From positions 93,263 to 157,262 of the forward strand of contig JAOAPN010000009.1 of assembly GCA_025462885.1 (NCBI GenBank): a stretch of 64,000 nucleotides of DNA, given 5' to 3'. A program made the translations under genes and the position numbers. Of the stretch, positions 59,311-64,000 are shown in pieces. Source of the stretch: Acidobacteriaceae bacterium (GTDB lineage: Bacteria; Acidobacteriota; Terriglobia; Terriglobales; Acidobacteriaceae). Position 1 is the stretch's first letter. Each line of letters begins with the position of its first letter. The notes below the pieces were generated by a model. It searched no databases, was not told where the DNA came from, and worked only from the letters and a program-made list of their open reading frames with translations.

Positions 59311-59338
59311 AAAGCCCCCACCTTTAGGTGGGGGCTTT
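59311..59338. terminator. Intrinsic terminator between convergent genes
   Basis: AAAGCCCCCACC and GGTGGGGGCTTT form a 12-bp perfect stem with a TTTA loop. A-rich and T-rich flanks on the two sides let it serve both the 96-residue protein gene and the DUF4440 gene. Confidence 0.88.
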
Positions 59339-59360
59339 CTTATGTGCGGAGAACCAGTTT

Positions 59361-59885
59361 TTATCGATTCGAATCGCTGGCAGCGTGGGACTGAGGCGTA
59401 CGGGTCGCTTCAAAGCTGGTGATCTTCCAGGCCCCGTTGGGCAGGTGCTGGTAAACGCGGGTGTAGCGGTAGATGCCTTTGATCGGTTGGGAGTCGCTGA
59501 TGCCTTCGACCTCGGCCCGGGAGGTGACGATAGCAATGGACCCGATCAGCTTCACCTTCATATCGCTGAGTTCGAGTCGCGTCAGAGCGATGCGGCGGCT
59601 GCCGATGCGCTCCATCTGCTGGGACTTGGTATTGACCTGGCCGTTGAGGGAGATGCCGATGTAGTCATCAGAGAGGAGTTTATCCATGGTGGCGACGTCG
59701 GCGTTGAGCTGGGCGGTGCGCCACTGCTCTTCAAGCTCTTCGACCTGCTGTTTGAAGTCGTGTCGCTGGACGCGATGTGGAATTGCCGCAGTTGCACAGG
59801 GAGCCCATACCATGCAGACGCCGGACGCAAACCAGAGTGCGAGTGCGAGAGAGGAGACCCGGCGATGAGGGCTGCAACGCGTCAT
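59361..59885 (-). CDS. Secreted DUF4440 (NTF2-like) protein
   Basis: The product has 174 residues. A signal peptide at the N-terminus (ALALWFASGVCMVWAPCATAA) is followed by one NTF2-like domain: QWRTAQLNADVATMDKLLSDDYIGIS, then KVKLIGSIAIVTSRAEVEG, and YRYTRVYQHLPNGAWKITSFEAT. Such domains often bind small molecules; no activity can be assigned. Confidence 0.87.
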   Translation of the reverse strand: MTRCSPHRRVSSLALALWFASGVCMVWAPCATAAIPHRVQRHDFKQQVEELEEQWRTAQLNADVATMDKLLSDDYIGISLNGQVNTKSQQMERIGSRRIALTRLELSDMKVKLIGSIAIVTSRAEVEGISDSQPIKGIYRYTRVYQHLPNGAWKITSFEATRTPQSHAASDSNR

Positions 59886-60057
59886 AGGCGTACCGGATGT
59901 TAGACCGGAACGCGGGGGCGAGTCAAAGAATCGCGTGTCTACGGTCGAATCTCTTCTATGAGATGCAAAGATTCGCAGTGAATGGTTTGGAGGAGTGCAT
60001 CATTTCTGCCTCGCCCGGCTGTCCAGTCGAACCGGACAGACATCCGCAGTCCCACTG

Positions 60058-60345
60058 CTAGCAGACTGCGGTCAGGTTCTCCACCTGGCGGTCCTTCATG
60101 TGCTGGTAGAGGCCGCCGATGGCGTAGAGAGCGAAGTGGGGGGTGTTGCGATGGTGCTCGAGGGCGGCCTCATCCTTATATTGCTCGTAGATCAGGACGG
60201 TGGTGTTATCGCCTTCGATGAAGTGGGGGATGTAGCTGACGCAGCCGGGTTCCTCGCGGGAGGCGGCGGTCAGCGGAACCAGGATGTCCCGAATCTTATC
60301 GTGGTCATCCTGGTCGAAGCGTAAGCGAACGGTAAAGCTGAGCAT
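60058..60345 (-). CDS. ABM-domain putative monooxygenase
   Basis: The product has 95 residues: a dimeric ferredoxin-like fold of the antibiotic-biosynthesis-monooxygenase family. TVRLRFDQDDHDKIRDIL, SREEPGCVSYIPHF, and NTTVLIYEQYKDEAALEHHRNTPHF are the usual segments, resembling quinol monooxygenase YgiN. It is a single gene downstream of purA on the same strand (about 33 bases), so it may share that transcript. Confidence 0.87.
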   Translation of the reverse strand: MLSFTVRLRFDQDDHDKIRDILVPLTAASREEPGCVSYIPHFIEGDNTTVLIYEQYKDEAALEHHRNTPHFALYAIGGLYQHMKDRQVENLTAVC

Positions 60346-60378
60346 GGTGCGGCCTTCTCTCTCGGACTGCAGAAACGT

Positions 60379-61701
60379 TTAGGCTTCGAGCGCTGCTGCG
60401 AAGTCGGGCAGAGTCATGGTCTGGTCGCGGTCGGGGCCGGTGGAGACCATGCCGATCTTCGCGCCGGACTCCCTTTCGATGAAGTGGAGGTAGTCCTGGG
60501 CGACTTGGGGGAGCTTGTCGAACTCGGTGATGCCTTCGGTGGAGCTCTTCCAGCCCCTGAGGGTAGTGTAGACAGGCTCGATCTTCTTGAAGCCGACCAT
60601 GTCCGCTGGGATAACGTCAGTGACTTTGCCGTCGATTTTGTAGCCGGTGCAGACCTTGATCTCGGCGCACTCGTCCATGACGTCCATCTTGGTGACAACG
60701 AGCCACTCGGTGGAATTAATCATGTTGGAGTAGCGGAGGAGCGGAAGATCGAGCCAGCCACAGCGGCGGGGGCGACCGGTGACGGCGCCGAACTCGTTGC
60801 CGCGCCTGGCCAGCAACTCGCCCATGGGGCCGTTGTCTTCCGTGGGGAACGGACCTTCTCCGACGCGGGTGACATAGGCCTTGGTAACGCCAATGACGGT
60901 GCCGATGCGTGTGGGGCCGACGCCGGTGCCGGTGACGGCGCCGCCAGCAGTGGAGGACGAGCTGGTGACGAAGGGGTAGGTGCCGTGGTCGATATCGAGC
61001 AGCGCACCCTGGGCCCCCTCAAACATGACGTTCTGGCCCGCGTTGAGCGCGTCGTTGAGGAGTTGGGCTGTATCGGTGACGAAGGGGGCAATCTGCTCGG
61101 CGTAGCGGACGTACTCCTCGTACATCTGCTTGGGGTCGAGGGGCTCGGTGCCGAAGAGCGCATGGGCGATGGTGTTCTTCTCGTGGCAGGCGTTGTTGAT
61201 GTGCGTGCGAAGGAGCGAGGTGTTGAGAAGATCGACGACGCGGAGACCGTTGCGGTGGATCTTGTCCTCGTACGCGGGGCCGATGCCGCGGCGAGTGGTG
61301 CCGATGGTCTGGCGGCCGGGGGCAGTTTCGGCGGCAAGCTCGATCATGCGGTGATAGGGCAAGATGACCTGGGCGCGGTTGGAGATAAAGAGCTGTTTTG
61401 CGGCGGGATCGTGGGCCGGCAGGCCAGCGGCCTTGAGTTTTTTCACCTCGGCGAGGAAGGCGGCGGGGTCGAAGACAACACCGTTGCCGATGACGCCTTT
61501 GCAAGATGGGCGTAGGACACCGCAGGGGATAAGTTGCAGGACGATCTTCTTGCCTTCGATGATGACGGTGTGGCCTGCGTTGTGGCCACCGGCGTAACGG
61601 GCTACGATGTCGAACTTCTCGCTGAGTACGTCGACGATCTTGCCTTTACCTTCATCGCCCCACTGGGCACCGAGAATTACCGCTGATTTGCGTTGCGTCA
61701 C
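60379..61701 (-). CDS. purA: Adenylosuccinate synthetase PurA
   Basis: The product has 440 residues. It makes adenylosuccinate from IMP, aspartate and GTP. GAQWGDEGKGKIVD is the GTP loop with the catalytic Asp, and GGHNAGHT carries the catalytic His. IGTTRRGIGPAYEDK, FEGAQGALLDIDHGTYPFVTSS and TGRPRRCGWLDL are the other family signatures. The length is normal. Confidence 0.97.
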   Translation of the reverse strand: MTQRKSAVILGAQWGDEGKGKIVDVLSEKFDIVARYAGGHNAGHTVIIEGKKIVLQLIPCGVLRPSCKGVIGNGVVFDPAAFLAEVKKLKAAGLPAHDPAAKQLFISNRAQVILPYHRMIELAAETAPGRQTIGTTRRGIGPAYEDKIHRNGLRVVDLLNTSLLRTHINNACHEKNTIAHALFGTEPLDPKQMYEEYVRYAEQIAPFVTDTAQLLNDALNAGQNVMFEGAQGALLDIDHGTYPFVTSSSSTAGGAVTGTGVGPTRIGTVIGVTKAYVTRVGEGPFPTEDNGPMGELLARRGNEFGAVTGRPRRCGWLDLPLLRYSNMINSTEWLVVTKMDVMDECAEIKVCTGYKIDGKVTDVIPADMVGFKKIEPVYTTLRGWKSSTEGITEFDKLPQVAQDYLHFIERESGAKIGMVSTGPDRDQTMTLPDFAAALEA

Positions 61702-62430
61702 TAGGGTTTCCTGTCCGGGATCGTTAGGGGTTTAGGGACCGAATCAATGCGAAGGCCCAGAGTGATTCTATACCGCGGCGGCTTCCGTGCTGATTCCAGA
61801 AGACCTAAGACAGAGCAGGTCGATCTGCCTGTCACATCTCCCCGATTCCAGAAAACGGTAGTCCGCGATATGTTGCGCTTCTATGCAACGCTGCAGAGAA
61901 ATGCATATGAGTGTCGTCTACACAGGGGAAAGCAGCAGTTTCCCAGCGCGAGCCAACACGCGAAAGACTTATTTGAAATTTATTTTTATTTATTTTGCGG
62001 GAGTAGAACGGAAAGAATTTCCTACTAAATTTCGAGCAGTTTTTTAAATGCTGCTCATTTGTTTCTCTTTTTCAGAAGCAGTCATTTTGAAAAGGTTTTC
62101 TGGTGGAATTTTTTTCCCTGTTTCAGGGAATTTGAAGATCGGCAGTACCGCTTGAAGGTGCGATTTTCCGGTGTAAGGTGAAAATAACTAAACCAGAGCA
62201 GTACTGAACCTGAACAAGAAATGGAACCGACTCCCTTGATCCTGCACGACTATCAGGGTGGATCTTTTTGCTTTGCGCACCTCGCTTCCTCCGCACCGCA
62301 GACGCAGACCCGACCACTTGTAGATGCATCCCTCTCCCTTCTGAATTTGAAGTTGCCGACCGAAATTGCATGCCAACCCCGCAGGGTGCGGACGATTTGC
62401 AGCCTACTTCTCGATCGCGGTGTTTGGATC
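61702..62430. other. Long gap upstream of the secreted He_PIG protein gene
   Basis: About 730 bases. The part from 61960 to 62115 is AT-rich. Hairpins seen on the plus strand are GAGCAG/CTGCTC near 62035-62057, followed by T-rich sequence; TTCCCTG/CAGGGAA near 62114-62130; and GATCC/GGATC at 62238-62264, followed by TTTTT. The last resembles a terminator about 165 bases before the start codon and could be an attenuator. No known riboswitch consensus was recognised. The frame of the downstream gene is open back to an ATG at 62221. Confidence 0.45.
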
Positions 62431-64000
62431 ATGAATTTTCAACGGAAGCCAAGCCTCTTCTCCGGCATCACCCTGCGCGCGCTTTGGGTGGCTGCAAGCC
62501 TCGTTCTCATCTTTGGTTCTAGCGCTCGGATGGCATCTGCCCAGAACTGCACGACGGTCTCTGACAATTTCATCGGATCCGGCGCCTTGAATGCAGCCAA
62601 CTGGACGACGCTGTCTCCCAGTTCTGGTGGGTATGGCGCGTTGATCCAGACGGGCAGCGCCGTGCAGCCCGCGAGCCAGGGTAGCCAGGGATTGGCGATC
62701 TACACCGGAATCACGTTTACGCCGGACCAATGCGCTCAGGTCACAGTGACCTCGCAACTGCAGGGTGTAACCGGGCCCGCAGTGCTGATGGACGCTACCG
62801 GCAGTGGATACTTCTGGTTCATCACTTCGCCCAGTACGGTCTACAAAATTTCAAATGGCGCGGGCATCGGTGGTACGCCCGTGTCGTGTCCAATTCCAGC
62901 GGTCGGGGACCGTATTCAGCTCTCCTACGCGGCTGCGACCCACACGTTGACCTGTGCTGACCTGACCAAGGGCACGTCGGCCTCGGCGGTCGATTACACC
63001 TTCGATCACGGCAGTCCAGGCGTACTGGTCGATCGCCGCAACGGTGGCGCACAGGATTCACTGGGCAGCTTCAGCGCCGGTTCTGGAATCGCCGCCTCGG
63101 GCTCAAACTCAGGCTCGAGCGGTTCTTCCACGGGATCAAATTCGTCTACCCCTGCAAATTCTTCCGGCAGCTCTACCGGCAGCACCACCGTCAAGCTGAC
63201 TGCCCTTTCGATCGGCGTGCCCTCTTCCCTGACCGCCGGTACAGCCGGCACCGCCTACTCGCAGACCCTGTCGGCGAGCGGCGGCACGAGTCCCTACACC
63301 TGGGCCGTAACCTCTGGGACGCTGCCTACAGGTCTTACACTGGCTCCCTCCACCGGCATCATCTCCGGGATCCCGACTACGGCGGCGACCTCGACCGTCA
63401 TGGTGAGCGTGACCGACAGCGGCAAACCGGCCCAGGTCAGGGCGGCGAACACCTTCATCGTCATTGCGCAGGCTCCACTCAGCATAGCTTCCTCCGCCCT
63501 TGCCGCCGGCACCACTGGCGTTGCTTACGCGCAGGCACTGGTCGCGGCCGGAGGCACTCCGTCGTACACCTGGTCGATCAAGGGGAGTCTGCCGGCGGGC
63601 TTGACGCTGGCTGCGACGACTGGCGTGATCTCGGGTACACCCACTACGACGGGCACCTTCAGCGTCACCGTGCGTGTAGCGGATAACAGCAATCCTTCTC
63701 AAGCGCAGACGGCGTCCACATCAATCACAATTGCCGCTGCTGCGGCAACTACTCCGACTGGTCCTGGGACGACATGGTATGTACGTGGGGATGGCGGGAC
63801 GCGTTACTCGGCGAACACGACGACGGGCCAGTGCGACGGCAAGGCGGACGCTGCGTATGGCGGGGTCGGGACGAACCAGCACTGCGCCTTCAACGACTAT
63901 CGCTTCCTGTACGACGATCAGAGCTATGGCAACAGGGCCTGGGTGATTGCGGGTGGCGACACGGTCATCCTGCGGGGCGGCCCCTGGCGGGTCGGCTTCA
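62431..64000 (+). CDS. Secreted Ig-like (He_PIG) protein, N-terminal part
   Basis: The frame is open to the window end (523 codons seen). A long signal segment (ALWVAASLVLIFGSSARMASA) is followed by a beta-rich domain (about 38-205) and a Gly/Ser/Asn-rich linker. Two He_PIG-type repeats follow, each of the form PYTWAVTSGTLPTGLTL then GIISGIPTT. After them comes TTWYVRGDGGTRYSANTTTG and VIAGGDTVILRGG, which looks like the start of a parallel beta-helix. It is likely an extracellular adhesin or polysaccharide-active protein. ATG 62221 in the same frame would add 70 residues before the signal and is less likely. Confidence 0.8.
   Translation, partial: MNFQRKPSLFSGITLRALWVAASLVLIFGSSARMASAQNCTTVSDNFIGSGALNAANWTTLSPSSGGYGALIQTGSAVQPASQGSQGLAIYTGITFTPDQCAQVTVTSQLQGVTGPAVLMDATGSGYFWFITSPSTVYKISNGAGIGGTPVSCPIPAVGDRIQLSYAAATHTLTCADLTKGTSASAVDYTFDHGSPGVLVDRRNGGAQDSLGSFSAGSGIAASGSNSGSSGSSTGSNSSTPANSSGSSTGSTTVKLTALSIGVPSSLTAGTAGTAYSQTLSASGGTSPYTWAVTSGTLPTGLTLAPSTGIISGIPTTAATSTVMVSVTDSGKPAQVRAANTFIVIAQAPLSIASSALAAGTTGVAYAQALVAAGGTPSYTWSIKGSLPAGLTLAATTGVISGTPTTTGTFSVTVRVADNSNPSQAQTASTSITIAAAAATTPTGPGTTWYVRGDGGTRYSANTTTGQCDGKADAAYGGVGTNQHCAFNDYRFLYDDQSYGNRAWVIAGGDTVILRGGPWRVGF

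Noticed and set aside
61702..62430. c-di-GMP (GEMM) or other riboswitch upstream of the He_PIG protein gene
   Set aside because: CCCCGCAGGGTGCGGAC near 62377 suggested it, but the conserved GEMM core sequences are missing.

Overview
The window looks like chromosomal DNA of an Acidobacteriota bacterium, probably class Terriglobia (Granulicella/Edaphobacter/Terriglobus-like). This is inferred from the high G+C, the large Oar-type TonB-dependent receptor with an N-terminal carboxypeptidase-regulatory-like domain, two secreted DUF1080 proteins, and He_PIG/beta-rich secreted proteins. No rRNA operon, CRISPR array or transposase gene was seen. Most of the window is housekeeping sequence with scattered accessory genes.

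Layout. 0-8 kb: the tail of a hypothetical gene, a lower-GC DUF2971 gene, a DUF1080 protein, ligA, and a convergent TonB-dependent receptor. The receptor is preceded by what looks like a complete transcription attenuator: a 23-codon Cys-rich leader ORF, a copy of the terminator arm inside the end of that ORF, and an intrinsic terminator. 8-13 kb: a Tat-signal HisC-like aminotransferase, a TsdA-like dihaem cytochrome with a secreted DsrE-like protein, VanZ, a second DUF1080 protein and a 37-residue membrane peptide. 13-25 kb: an SDR, a GGDEF protein, the classic DUF177-rpmF-plsX cluster with a degenerate receiver upstream, a HipA-like kinase/DUF3037 pair, thiE, sthA, a ROK protein and mutM. Two copies of an inverted-repeat element lie here, one with a second palindrome nested in it.

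25-39 kb: MerR and murJ, then a full ISC iron-sulfur set on the minus strand: iscR, iscS, iscU, iscA, hscB, hscA, fdx and iscX. Plus-strand genes interrupt it at three places: DUF6624; DinB and VOC; and a PD-(D/E)XK-like protein. By eye, the + strand changes from C-rich to G-rich at about 27-29 kb. 39-53 kb: a CDP-alcohol phosphatidyltransferase, tRNA-Val, an M28 peptidase, rpmB, an MBOAT/SGNH acyl-transfer pair, msrB, ridA, DUF937 and LysM proteins, a MASE1-PAS-GGDEF cyclase, trpC-trpF, tRNA-Leu and a receiver protein with a histone-H1-like tail.

53-64 kb: infC, which appears to start at AUU; two tandem genes for 57-residue secreted peptides with an almost identical C-terminus beside a seven-helix membrane protein; rpsA; a HIT protein; DUF4440 and ABM proteins; purA; and the 5' part of a secreted Ig-like (He_PIG) protein that runs off the end. 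The points most worth following are the Cys-leader attenuator, the tandem peptide/7TM locus, the receiver-H1 fusion, the nested inverted-repeat element and the interrupted ISC cluster.
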